Shown piece by piece: positions 1 to 7,210 of a stretch of DNA of 34,870 nucleotides. This DNA comes from JALHUF01 sp050014795 (GTDB lineage: Bacteria; Acidobacteriota; Terriglobia; UBA7540): the NCBI GenBank assembly GCA_050014795.1, contig JBEKCQ010000013.1:1-34870 (forward strand), read 5' to 3'. Below the pieces are notes generated by a model. The model worked only from the letters and a program-made list of their open reading frames with translations. It did no database searches and had not been told where the DNA came from. Position 1 is the first letter of the stretch, and each line of letters begins with the position of its first letter. The position numbers and the translations under genes are program-made.

Positions 1-251
1 TAAGCTTCGCGACAGCGGTTGGGGACCGTGGCCCAGTCCTGCTCGACGGCGAGCGCCAACTGCCGGGCACGGGCCGTGTCGCGAAAGGAATAGGCGGCGA
101 TCACCAGGGGCCTCGCCCGATCTGAGAACTGCCCCACGCGATACCGGCGGCCGCTTGCCCACTGGCGCCAGCGAATCCAGCGCGGCCGAGAACGCAGATA
201 CTCCTCGATAGAGGCTGGAGAAGGAAACTGAACATCGTCCATCAACTGCAT
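1..251 (-). CDS. small hypothetical protein, C-terminal end outside window
   Basis: An open frame runs from ATG at 251 to the left edge with no stop (at least 83 codons). The protein is rich in Arg, Trp and Ala: it starts MQLMDDVQFPSPASIEEYL, then has a basic, tryptophan-rich stretch (RSRPRWIRWRQWASGRRYR) and a helical tail. I recognise no family. It lies 143 bases downstream of the phosphodiesterase gene on the same strand, so it may be the last gene of that unit. No strong Shine-Dalgarno is seen before 251, and a second ATG at 242 is possible. Codon use looks coding (GC-rich third positions), but the gene is clipped, so certainty is limited. Confidence 0.45.
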   Translation of the reverse strand, partial: MQLMDDVQFPSPASIEEYLRSRPRWIRWRQWASGRRYRVGQFSDRARPLVIAAYSFRDTARARQLALAVEQDWATVPNRCREA

Positions 252-394
252 TCTAACTCGTCTGGGAGTGCGGTGGCTTGCTGCTTCGGAGAGGTGGAGG
301 TGTCAGCCGGCACGCACGGCTACCCCCAGGAATCCATGTGCTCTGCATCACCGTCTGAGAGCGGTCCCAAATTCGCGCGCGCCAACTGACCCTG

Positions 395-1684
395 CTACGC
401 GAGATCGATGGGCTCCTCTTCACCAGCCAGCATGTCCGGCGAGATGCCCAATCCGCGCGCCAGGGTTAACCGGATGCGGCCGAGGTTCTTCCCCGCAGCG
501 ACCCCGCGTCCCGCCACGATAAAGGATGCTTCCAAACCCGCCCGCGTGGGCAGATGGCCATGGGTTCCGCGATCCTTGACACTGGCTCGAACCACCGGGC
601 CGTCAAACCGGTCCGAGAAGTAGAACCCCGGAGCAGCCTCCAGCATCACCGCAGCGTCAGGATCGGCAGTCAGGGACTCAAGTCGTGCGCGGTCCACTAT
701 TTCTGCGATTGCGCCCGTTTCACCCAGCCGCGTGAGCGCCCGAGCCAGCGAGCGCTGCTCCTCGGCTGTGGGTTCCTCGAGCCAGTAAAGGGCAAACGAG
801 CCGCCAGCGTGGATAGCCCCCAGTCGCCTGAGTTCGGGCTTGCCCTCGGCATTCGAATCGAACAATCCTTCCTTCACCAGAACAACCAGCGGCGCCACCT
901 CTTTTTCAACCGCCACAAACCCGTGGTCTGACAGCACGACGAAAGTCACTCGGTCTCTTTCGGTCATAGCCTCGCGCAGGCGGCCAATCTCGACGTCGGC
1001 CTGTTCAACCGCCGCCAGCGCTTCGCGCGACACCGGCCCATGGCGGTGCGCCTGCTGGTCGTACCCTACGAAGTGCACCAACAGCAGATCAGGACGGTAC
1101 TTATTCCACAGGTAGAGTGCTGCCTCACCGCGCAAGCGGTCGGGCGGGGCATGGGCGAAGAGAGGCTTGAGAGCCTTCATCAGTTCTTCAAACAGGCCCG
1201 GGGTTGAATGCCGGGCGACGGTCTGGAAATCTTGGTGGGGGTCAGGTGCGGCGGGATCCCAAATCTCAGGGATGTTGTAGTCAATGGCAGCGCCAACGCT
1301 CACCGGCCAGCTAATCGCTGCCGTTCTTAGTCCCTTTACCCGCGCCGCGTTCCATAGCGCGGGGACGTGAATGGCCTGGGCAAACCAGTGCCAAGGGCGT
1401 GCGGTTTCCGTCGGGTCAAGCGAGGCGAGGTGGCTGTAGATCCCGTGGACTCCGGGTGGCACGCCCGTCACCAACGTCGCGTGTGCCGGGTACGTGGTCG
1501 AGGGATATATGCTCTCGACGGCGTCTGCACTCGCGCCCGACTCCACCAAGCTGAGGATGTTCGGGATCTTGAGCGCGAAATCACGCGGCCGCCGGTAGAA
1601 GGTCGGATGCATGCCATCCACAGAAAGGACTACCAGCCGTGGTGAGGAACGGAGACTACTTTTCACGTAGGGCGGCCTTCCCAT
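395..1684 (-). CDS. alkaline-phosphatase-superfamily phosphodiesterase / nucleotide pyrophosphatase
   Basis: This is a type I phosphodiesterase / nucleotide pyrophosphatase-like hydrolase of the alkaline phosphatase superfamily, expected to cleave phosphodiester or pyrophosphate bonds with two metal ions. The metal and catalytic motifs come in family order: the first Asp in LVVLSVDGMHP near the N-terminus, the nucleophile region IYPSTTYPAHATLVTG, the ligand segment GYDQQAHRHGP, then VVLSDHGF, and a late histidine in GTHGHLPT. The length (about 430 residues) fits bacterial members. The longest frame begins with GTG at 1711; I prefer ATG at 1684, and GTG at 1666 is also possible because a purine-rich GGAAGG lies upstream of it. 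No signal peptide is clear, so I would place it in the cytoplasm, but this is weak. The substrate cannot be read from the sequence. Confidence 0.85.
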   Translation of the reverse strand: MGRPPYVKSSLRSSPRLVVLSVDGMHPTFYRRPRDFALKIPNILSLVESGASADAVESIYPSTTYPAHATLVTGVPPGVHGIYSHLASLDPTETARPWHWFAQAIHVPALWNAARVKGLRTAAISWPVSVGAAIDYNIPEIWDPAAPDPHQDFQTVARHSTPGLFEELMKALKPLFAHAPPDRLRGEAALYLWNKYRPDLLLVHFVGYDQQAHRHGPVSREALAAVEQADVEIGRLREAMTERDRVTFVVLSDHGFVAVEKEVAPLVVLVKEGLFDSNAEGKPELRRLGAIHAGGSFALYWLEEPTAEEQRSLARALTRLGETGAIAEIVDRARLESLTADPDAAVMLEAAPGFYFSDRFDGPVVRASVKDRGTHGHLPTRAGLEASFIVAGRGVAAGKNLGRIRLTLARGLGISPDMLAGEEEPIDLA

Positions 1685-1804
1685 CCTGAGTCTGCTGCGA
1701 ACCTTGCGCACACAGCCTTGCCCGCTCAGCCTCGGCGGGCGACGAAGATGAGCTCACCCGGATGCTCCATGACTGTTTCCCTTGCCAAGTCCCCCCTATT
1801 CGGC

Positions 1805-1866
1805 GCCTCTCGAGCAGAGGCTTTAGCGTTGCTCCGCAGACAACCACTTAACGTTGGAGCAACGCT
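1805..1866. other. two adjacent inverted repeats in an intergenic region
   Basis: A short hairpin (GCCTCT, 5-base loop, AGAGGC; 1805-1821) is followed by a perfect 11-bp inverted repeat AGCGTTGCTCC / GGAGCAACGCT (1825-1835 and 1856-1866, 20-base spacer). They lie between the end of the DUF4097-like gene and the start of the phosphodiesterase gene, both minus strand. There is no T-run on either side, so a classic intrinsic terminator is not supported. A regulator site or an mRNA structure is possible. Confidence 0.5.
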
Positions 1867-1964
1867 GGGGAGTGAACGGACGAGATTCCAACCTGGGCAG
1901 CGCCGCGCGCTCCAAAGCCGTCATTCGGCGTCCTCCATCTTCCTGCCCCGCGGGTCACATCATC

Positions 1965-2666
1965 CTACTCGTTTCTGTAAACGTACACACCACCGAAGTG
2001 CACCTGGACAGTGATGTCCTGCTCCCCCTGGGGATTCCAGAAGGAGATCTTGCGGCCGAAGCCCGCGCTGCCTTCATCGTGCAGATTACTTTCGGCATAG
2101 CCCAGCCAAGTCCGGGCATTGAGCGAACGGAGGCGCCAGAGAGAGGGAACGGTGATTTCCACGTTCCCGTAATTGACGCGCACTTCCTGGCGCCCCGCAA
2201 TCCCCCGGATGCGCAGGTCTCCGTCCACACACCTGACGGCGAGACTGGCCTCGACTGGCATGCGGATGCGGAAGTTAACGGAGAGTTTCGTCGCGCCGCG
2301 AAACAAGCGCCAGGGCCGCCGCGGGGGGAAGATCACCCGCAGGCGGACTTCTTCGTCGTTCTCCTTGAGTTCGATCTTGATCTGCTCGTAGAGCCGCTTG
2401 GCCTTTGCTTCCGACGTCGCCCGAACGACTTTCTCCGCCTCGATCTCCACACGCGCCTGGTCCCAGCCCTCGATGGTCAGGTCGCCCACGCGCGTATCCA
2501 CGACGACGGTCCCACGCGGGAACATCTGCGCGGAATAGCGGGAAAGCTGGCTGAACTCGTCGGCGCGTGCCACCGACGGCAGCAGAAACGCAAGGAGAAA
2601 GGGCGAAGTGTAAAGGATGAAGGATGAAATACACCGCGCAATGCCGCCGTAGCCGCTTTCCTTCAT
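1965..2666 (-). CDS. exported DUF4097-like (putative adhesin) protein
   Basis: 233 residues. After a short basic start there is a hydrophobic export signal ending around VARA-DEF (about residues 20-36). The mature part alternates short beta strands with repeated patterns such as VVVDTRVGDLTIEGW, VRCVDGDLRIRGIAG and VNYGNVEITVPS, the parallel beta-helix style of DUF4097 proteins. That family is common in acidobacteria and has no firm biochemical role. The gene starts 4 bases after the CRTAC1-like stop, so it is very likely translationally coupled. Its Shine-Dalgarno (AAGGA) and part of its signal-peptide codons are made of a heptamer repeat (2611-2679), so the N-terminus may be a recent addition. 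The family call is by pattern only. Confidence 0.7.
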   Translation of the reverse strand: MKESGYGGIARCISSFILYTSPFLLAFLLPSVARADEFSQLSRYSAQMFPRGTVVVDTRVGDLTIEGWDQARVEIEAEKVVRATSEAKAKRLYEQIKIELKENDEEVRLRVIFPPRRPWRLFRGATKLSVNFRIRMPVEASLAVRCVDGDLRIRGIAGRQEVRVNYGNVEITVPSLWRLRSLNARTWLGYAESNLHDEGSAGFGRKISFWNPQGEQDITVQVHFGGVYVYRNE

Positions 2667-2679
2667 ACCTCATCCTTTA
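2611..2679. repeat. heptamer repeat island, inverted pair (AAGGATG type)
   Basis: The left arm 2611-2628 and the reverse complement of the right arm 2662-2679 agree at 16 of 18 positions; each is built from the 7-base word AAGGATG with variants. The right arm overlaps the TGA stop of the CRTAC1-like gene (2670-2672), supplies the Shine-Dalgarno of the next gene and contains its ATG. The left arm lies inside the export-signal codons of that gene. Confidence 0.75.
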
Positions 2680-4559
2680 GGCTTCACGCTACGTCCAGGC
2701 CGAGCGACTGCTTTGCGAAACGGGTGTGCTGCAATCAACCCCTGCCCTTCCTTGACCACGAGGACGTGATCCACTGGGGCCTTCTCGAGAACATCCACCT
2801 GCCCGCTGGGCCAGCGTAGTTCCAGCCGATCGATTCTCACCCTCGCTCCCAACCCAAAATGCACGCGGAGATCGCTCGAAGAGAGATAGCTTCCACCACT
2901 CTTGACCTCGTCGTATTGCGTGCGACCGCCACAAGTAACTCGGATCTTTGTGCCGATACCGTCGCGGTTGCTTTGGGTTCCTATGGTTCTTACGAGAATC
3001 GAATGCTGCGGGTTCTTGCGGGTCCGACGGAGCAGATCCGGTGAGTCGTTCATGTTGCTTACCATGATTTCGAGATCACCGTCGTTATCGTAGTCGGCGG
3101 TGGCGAGGCCCCGGCTGACCTTCTTGATTGCCAGACCTGGCCCCGCGCGCAACCCGACCTCGTCGAACTTGCCATCGCCGCGATTGTGAAAAAGCAGGTT
3201 CCGCTCGGCGTAGGTGATTCCGGTCGGATATCGGTCCATCTGAGGGAACGTCTGGCCGTTGGCGAGGAAAATATCCTTCCAGCCGTCGTTGTCATAGTCC
3301 AAGAATTTCGCGCCGAAGGTCGTAAACAGCCAACCGACCTCACCGATCCCGGCGGAGTAGGTTAGGTCCGTAAATGTTCCATCGCCGTTGTTGTGGTAAA
3401 GGTTCTTGGTGTCGTCGGAAAAGTTGCCTTTCACGAGGTCAGGCCAGCCGTCGTTGTCGTAGTCACCGAAGTCCACGCCCATGCCCGCCTGTTCCTGGCC
3501 CTCGCTGCTGTAAGCGACACCCGTCTGGACGCCGACATCAGTGAACGTCCCGTCGCCGTTGTTGTGATAGAGCGAACTGGGTGTCGAATCGTTGGCGACA
3601 TAGATGTCCAGGCGGCCGTCACCATCGTAGTCCCCCATCACCACGCCGAGGCCAGAATATCGCTCGGGATCGATGCCGGCCCGCTCGGTAACATCGGCGA
3701 ATGTTCCGTCCCCGTTGTTGTGAAACAGGATATCCCGGCCTCCCGGCAGCCCCCGCGGGCCGCAAAACGTGGCGATACCTCGGTAGGTGCAATTGGGCGC
3801 GCTACCCGGCTCCCCCAGCCGCTCGATGTCAACATCCACGTAATTGGCCACGTAGAGGTCGAGGTGCCCGTCGTTGTCGTAATCGCCGAACGCGCAGCCC
3901 ATGCCCCAGCCGTGGCCGCGCACGCCCGCCTGGTCCGTGACGTTGGTAAATGTCCCGTTCCCGTTGTTTCGGTACAGAACGTTCCCGCCGTAGTAGGTCA
4001 CGTAGAGGTCGTCATACCCGTCATTATTGTAGTCGCCTACGCAGACGCCCATACCCCAACCCGTATGGTCGAGACCGGAGGCGGCAGAAACATCGGCAAA
4101 CGTTCCATTGCCGTTGTTGCGGTAGAGGCGAGAGCGCGGACCGTCTCCACGCTTCCAGTGCTCGAACGTGGAACCGTTCACTAAGAACAGGTCCGGATAG
4201 CCGTCATTATTGTAGTCAATCCACGCAATGCCACCGCCGCCCTTGGCTTCGATGATGTAACGTTTCTCCGGGCCACCGCTGGTCAGGCTGAAACGGATGC
4301 CAGCCTGGGCGGAGACTTCAATGAATTGGTCGGACAGAGCGGAACCTTGCGGAGCGCTCAGACGCGGTGTGCCACGACGCTGCGGGCCTGCAGTCCCCCA
4401 GCTCAGCGCAAGTACGGCCAGCGCGCTCGAGACCGCGACGAGAACAAGTAACGTTCGGACGGCGAATCGCTTTGGTCGAATCGTGCACCTCACTTCCGAG
4501 TTGTAAAGGCGCAAGGCCCTGTACCCTTGCGGGGCCCAGCGATCGGAGACCACCGCCAC
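2670..4559 (-). CDS. CRTAC1-like protein: FG-GAP/VCBS repeats with ASPIC/UnbV C-terminal domain
   Basis: 629 residues from a GTG start at 4559; GTG near 4493 is an alternative. An N-terminal hydrophobic segment (roughly residues 34-55) exports or anchors the protein. Residues about 70-480 carry repeated calcium-binding-like units of the type DYNNDGYPDLF, DYDNDGHLDLYVANY and NNGDGTFTDV, typical of FG-GAP/VCBS beta-propeller blades. The last 100 residues match the ASPIC/UnbV domain (GIGTKIRV..., then VKSGGSYLSSSDLRVHFGLG and LRWPSGQVDVL). Such proteins are surface or periplasmic and their exact role is unknown. The stop is followed 4 bases later by the DUF4097-like start, and the TPR gene ends 2 bases before this start, so the three form one operon. 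TPR plus CRTAC1-like pairs are frequent in acidobacteria. Confidence 0.92.
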   Translation of the reverse strand: MAVVSDRWAPQGYRALRLYNSEVRCTIRPKRFAVRTLLVLVAVSSALAVLALSWGTAGPQRRGTPRLSAPQGSALSDQFIEVSAQAGIRFSLTSGGPEKRYIIEAKGGGGIAWIDYNNDGYPDLFLVNGSTFEHWKRGDGPRSRLYRNNGNGTFADVSAASGLDHTGWGMGVCVGDYNNDGYDDLYVTYYGGNVLYRNNGNGTFTNVTDQAGVRGHGWGMGCAFGDYDNDGHLDLYVANYVDVDIERLGEPGSAPNCTYRGIATFCGPRGLPGGRDILFHNNGDGTFADVTERAGIDPERYSGLGVVMGDYDGDGRLDIYVANDSTPSSLYHNNGDGTFTDVGVQTGVAYSSEGQEQAGMGVDFGDYDNDGWPDLVKGNFSDDTKNLYHNNGDGTFTDLTYSAGIGEVGWLFTTFGAKFLDYDNDGWKDIFLANGQTFPQMDRYPTGITYAERNLLFHNRGDGKFDEVGLRAGPGLAIKKVSRGLATADYDNDGDLEIMVSNMNDSPDLLRRTRKNPQHSILVRTIGTQSNRDGIGTKIRVTCGGRTQYDEVKSGGSYLSSSDLRVHFGLGARVRIDRLELRWPSGQVDVLEKAPVDHVLVVKEGQGLIAAHPFRKAVARPGRSVKPKG

Positions 4560-4561
4560 AG

Positions 4562-5512
4562 CTAAGGCTGGCGGCCCGCGATCCCGGAGTGTTGGCGCGC
4601 GCTGCGTGAGTGAATCTCGGCCACAATCTTGTACTCGCGCGCCGCGTCTTCCTCTCTACCCATCTGCTGATAAGTTCTCGCCAGCGCGTAGTGGGCCTCG
4701 GCGTGGTCGGGTTTGAGTTCGAGAACCCTTTTCAGCACCGCCTCGGCTTCGTCCAGTTTCTTCCGCGCCACCAGAACGCGAGCCAACCCATAATGGGCCT
4801 GGAAGGCATCGGGCTTCAGAGAAATTCCCCGACGGAACAGACGCTCCGCAGAGTCGAGGTTTCCTTTGCCCAACTCGATGTTCCCGGCCAGCCAGTAAGG
4901 TTCGTAGAAATTGGGATTTAGTCTAATTTCCAGTTGGTATTCTCCCAGCGCTGCCGCGAGATTTCCCTGGCTCTGGTAGGCATAGCCCAGATGGTAGTGG
5001 ACAAGAGGAAGCTGCGGCGCCAGTTGCAGAGCCTTCTGGAACTGCTCGATGGCCGGCACCGTCCGGTTCAGATTGTGGTAGGCGCGGCCCAGCAGGACAT
5101 GCGCCTGCGCGTTCCCTGGCTCCAGGCGCAGAAACTTTTCGAGGGATTTGGCCGCTTCGGCATACTTGTTCTCACTCAGATCTACCAGCGCCAAGTTGAA
5201 GTAGTTTTGGGAAACATTCGGGTCAAGTTCGATGGCGCGCCGAAAAGCCGCGCGCGCTTCAGCGTTCAAGCCTTTCTTGAAGAGCGCAGCGCCCAACAGT
5301 TGGTGAAGTGGGGCTGACCGCGGAAACCGCGTAACCGCCGCCCGTGCCTGCGCGAGTGCGGCGTCAATCTGCCCAGCGCCAATCCTGGAACCGATTTGGT
5401 TCTCCAACACCTGTTCCGACTCTTGCGCGCGCAGGACAGCGTCCCACGGGCACAGTAGCACCAGGAAAAGCGTCGCCAGCAGAATTGCCTGAAAAGCGCG
5501 TGGCAGTCTCAC
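4562..5512 (-). CDS. exported tetratricopeptide-repeat protein
   Basis: 316 residues from a GTG start. A signal sequence (MRLPRAFQAILLATLFLVLL, likely cut after VLRAQ) is followed by about seven TPR units across residues 40-300, with the usual W/L-G-Y-A-P pattern, for example AEARAAFRRAIELDPN and YAEAAKSLEKFLRLEPGN. TPR proteins act as protein-binding scaffolds, here probably periplasmic. It is the first gene of the TPR / CRTAC1-like / DUF4097-like operon. No Shine-Dalgarno precedes the GTG; instead a promoter at 5519-5548 places the predicted transcription start on the G of the GTG, so the mRNA may be leaderless. Confidence 0.9.
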   Translation of the reverse strand: MRLPRAFQAILLATLFLVLLCPWDAVLRAQESEQVLENQIGSRIGAGQIDAALAQARAAVTRFPRSAPLHQLLGAALFKKGLNAEARAAFRRAIELDPNVSQNYFNLALVDLSENKYAEAAKSLEKFLRLEPGNAQAHVLLGRAYHNLNRTVPAIEQFQKALQLAPQLPLVHYHLGYAYQSQGNLAAALGEYQLEIRLNPNFYEPYWLAGNIELGKGNLDSAERLFRRGISLKPDAFQAHYGLARVLVARKKLDEAEAVLKRVLELKPDHAEAHYALARTYQQMGREEDAAREYKIVAEIHSRSARQHSGIAGRQP

Positions 5513-5518
5513 AAAGTG

Positions 5519-5548
5519 ATGTTAATCGCGCGAAAAGAGTCAAGTCAA
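5519..5548 (-). promoter_or_regulatory. sigma70-type promoter, possibly leaderless, of the TPR/CRTAC1 operon
   Basis: On the minus strand, -35 TTGACT (5543-5548) and -10 TAACAT (5519-5524) are separated by 18 bases. The expected +1 falls on position 5512, the first base of the GTG start codon. Confidence 0.55.
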
Positions 5549-5602
5549 ACCCTTGTCGAGCAGGCGTCGCGCGTCCGCTCGCGCACGGCCGCACAAAGGC
5601 GG

Positions 5603-6787
5603 TCAGACAATCCGCAGTTTTTCCCCGACGGTCTTAAGGATTTCGAGGGCGCGCGAGAGTTCGTCCTCGGTGTGCGTGGCAGTAACGATGGTGCGGATGC
5701 GGGCCTTGCCGCGTGCGACAGTGGGGAAACCGATGCCCTGGGCGAAGACGCCGGCGGCAAACAACTCGCGGGAGAATTCGTGGGCCAGTGCCGCGTCGCC
5801 GACGATGACAGGGGTGATGGGCGTTTCACTCATACCGGTATTGAAGCCCAGCTTCTTCAGGCCCTCTTTGAAAAAGCGGGTGTTGGCCCAGAGTTTCTCG
5901 ATTCGTTCCGGTTCCTCCTCCAGTACCTCAAAGGCCGCAATGCAGGTAGCCGCGACGGAAGGCGGGTGGGAGGTGGAGAAAAGGAACGGCCGGGCGCGGT
6001 GGTAGAGGAACTCGATGGTGTCGCGCGTCGCGCAGACGTAACCGCCCAGCGCCCCGATGGCTTTGGAGAGCGTCCCCACCTGGATGTCGACGCGTCCGTG
6101 GAGGTGGTAGTGGTCCACGGTCCCGCGACCGTTGCGACCGAGCACCCCGGAGGCGTGCGCGTCGTCAATCATCATGATGCAGCCGTACTTGGCCGCCAGC
6201 TCCACCAATTGCGGCAGCGGCGCGATATCACCTTCCATAGAGAACACGCCGTCGGTGATGAGCAGCTTGCGTCCGGGGCGGTTCTCAATCTCTTTCAGAA
6301 CTTTTTCGCACGCCTCCATGTCCTTGTGGGGGAAGACCTTGATTTCGGCCCGCGAGAGCCGGCAGCCGTCGATGATGGAAGCATGATTGAGTTCGTCGGA
6401 AATGATGACGTCTTCTTTTCCCAGAATGGCCTGCACCGTCCCGGCGTTCGCGGTGAATCCGGATTGGAACACCACCGACGCTTCGACGTGCTTGAATTGC
6501 GCGATCTTCTCTTCCAGCGCCATATGCAGCGTCATGGTGCCAGCGATGGTGCGCACGGCGCCCGAGCCCACGCCGTATTTCTCGATGGCTTCCAGGGCCT
6601 TTTGCTTCAGCTTCGGGTGCGTGGTAAGCCCCAGGTAGTTGTTCGAGGAAAGATTGATGACCTCGCGGCCATCGAAACGTGCCACCGGACGCTGCTCGGT
6701 CTCCAGAATCCGCAGTTTCTGGTAGAGCTTCTGCTCGCGCAGCTTCTCGAGTTCGTCGCTGAGGTACTGCAACTGGGCTTTGGGCAT
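5603..6787 (-). CDS. kbl: glycine C-acetyltransferase (2-amino-3-ketobutyrate CoA ligase)
   Basis: 394 residues, the normal length of the family. This PLP enzyme of the alpha-oxoamine synthase group cleaves 2-amino-3-ketobutyrate with CoA to glycine and acetyl-CoA, the second step of threonine breakdown. Visible marks are INLSSNNYLGL near residue 50, GSGAVRTIAGT, DELNHASIIDG (His135, stacking on PLP), VFSMEGDIAPLP, the aspartate of IDDAHASGVLG (about residue 209) and the Schiff-base lysine in VGTLSKAIGALGGY (Lys242). The ATG at 6787 has AGGGG five bases upstream. tdh lies upstream on the same strand, separated by a small zinc-ribbon gene, so the substrate assignment to threonine catabolism rather than to 8-amino-7-oxononanoate synthase is well supported by context. 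Confidence 0.95.
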   Translation of the reverse strand: MPKAQLQYLSDELEKLREQKLYQKLRILETEQRPVARFDGREVINLSSNNYLGLTTHPKLKQKALEAIEKYGVGSGAVRTIAGTMTLHMALEEKIAQFKHVEASVVFQSGFTANAGTVQAILGKEDVIISDELNHASIIDGCRLSRAEIKVFPHKDMEACEKVLKEIENRPGRKLLITDGVFSMEGDIAPLPQLVELAAKYGCIMMIDDAHASGVLGRNGRGTVDHYHLHGRVDIQVGTLSKAIGALGGYVCATRDTIEFLYHRARPFLFSTSHPPSVAATCIAAFEVLEEEPERIEKLWANTRFFKEGLKKLGFNTGMSETPITPVIVGDAALAHEFSRELFAAGVFAQGIGFPTVARGKARIRTIVTATHTEDELSRALEILKTVGEKLRIV

Positions 6788-6812
6788 GGAAACCCCTGGG
6801 AAGGAATCTGAA

Positions 6813-6903
6813 GTTGAAAGTCAAAAGTCGAAAATTGAGGAACGAGGATTCAAGCTAGAGAGCCGTAGCCCTGGCTTTCGACTTTCAACTTTTGACTTTC
6901 AAC
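6813..6903. repeat. heptamer repeat island, inverted pair (GTTGAAA type)
   Basis: Left arm 6813-6840 has four 7-base units on the plus strand and right arm 6876-6903 has four on the minus strand (consensus GTYRAAA). The first two units of each arm are identical. The island lies between the zinc-ribbon stop (TGA at 6912-6914) and the kbl start, and would form a long hairpin in the tdh-kbl transcript. Confidence 0.75.
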
Positions 6904-6911
6904 TTGCCCGA

Positions 6912-7172
6912 TCAGCGGCTCACGCCCAGCGGGAGATACTGCCACTCGGTTTCCTGCTGGCACCCGGCGCAAGTCCGGCGTAGCCGCTCGAAGGCCCGCA
7001 GGCGTCTCAAATCCTCCGTATCCACCTCGATGGGGACACGCACCCGGCAGCGGAGGCACTGCACCATCGCAACGTATGAAACCTTTAGATGAGAGCTATG
7101 AATGTAGTTCGGCTGAGACACAGTGCTTTGGGCTTCGCTCTCCGTCGACCCGATGGATTCGTGAGTGTCCAA
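6912..7172 (-). CDS. small zinc-ribbon-like protein between tdh and kbl
   Basis: The open frame gives 86 residues from a TTG at 7172; ATG at 7067 would give a 51-residue form that holds all recognisable sequence. It contains two CxxC pairs (CLRC and CAGC) separated by about 25 residues with a basic helical stretch (LRRLRAFERLRR), a pattern expected for a four-cysteine zinc-binding fold. Neither start has a strong Shine-Dalgarno. The gene is in the tdh-kbl operon, 39 bases or 144 bases after the tdh stop depending on start. I do not know a function; a role in the threonine pathway is only suggested by position. Sequence before residue 36 looks less conserved, so the short form is more likely. 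Confidence 0.5.
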   Translation of the reverse strand: MDTHESIGSTESEAQSTVSQPNYIHSSHLKVSYVAMVQCLRCRVRVPIEVDTEDLRRLRAFERLRRTCAGCQQETEWQYLPLGVSR

Positions 7173-7210
7173 CCCGGTTTTCCCTTTGGCCGTTCGTCCC
7201 CCTTCAGTTC

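Noticed and set aside
5516..6811. Plus-strand 431-codon frame opposite kbl
   Set aside because: Shadow frame caused by GC-rich codons of kbl; no protein family features and no ribosome site.
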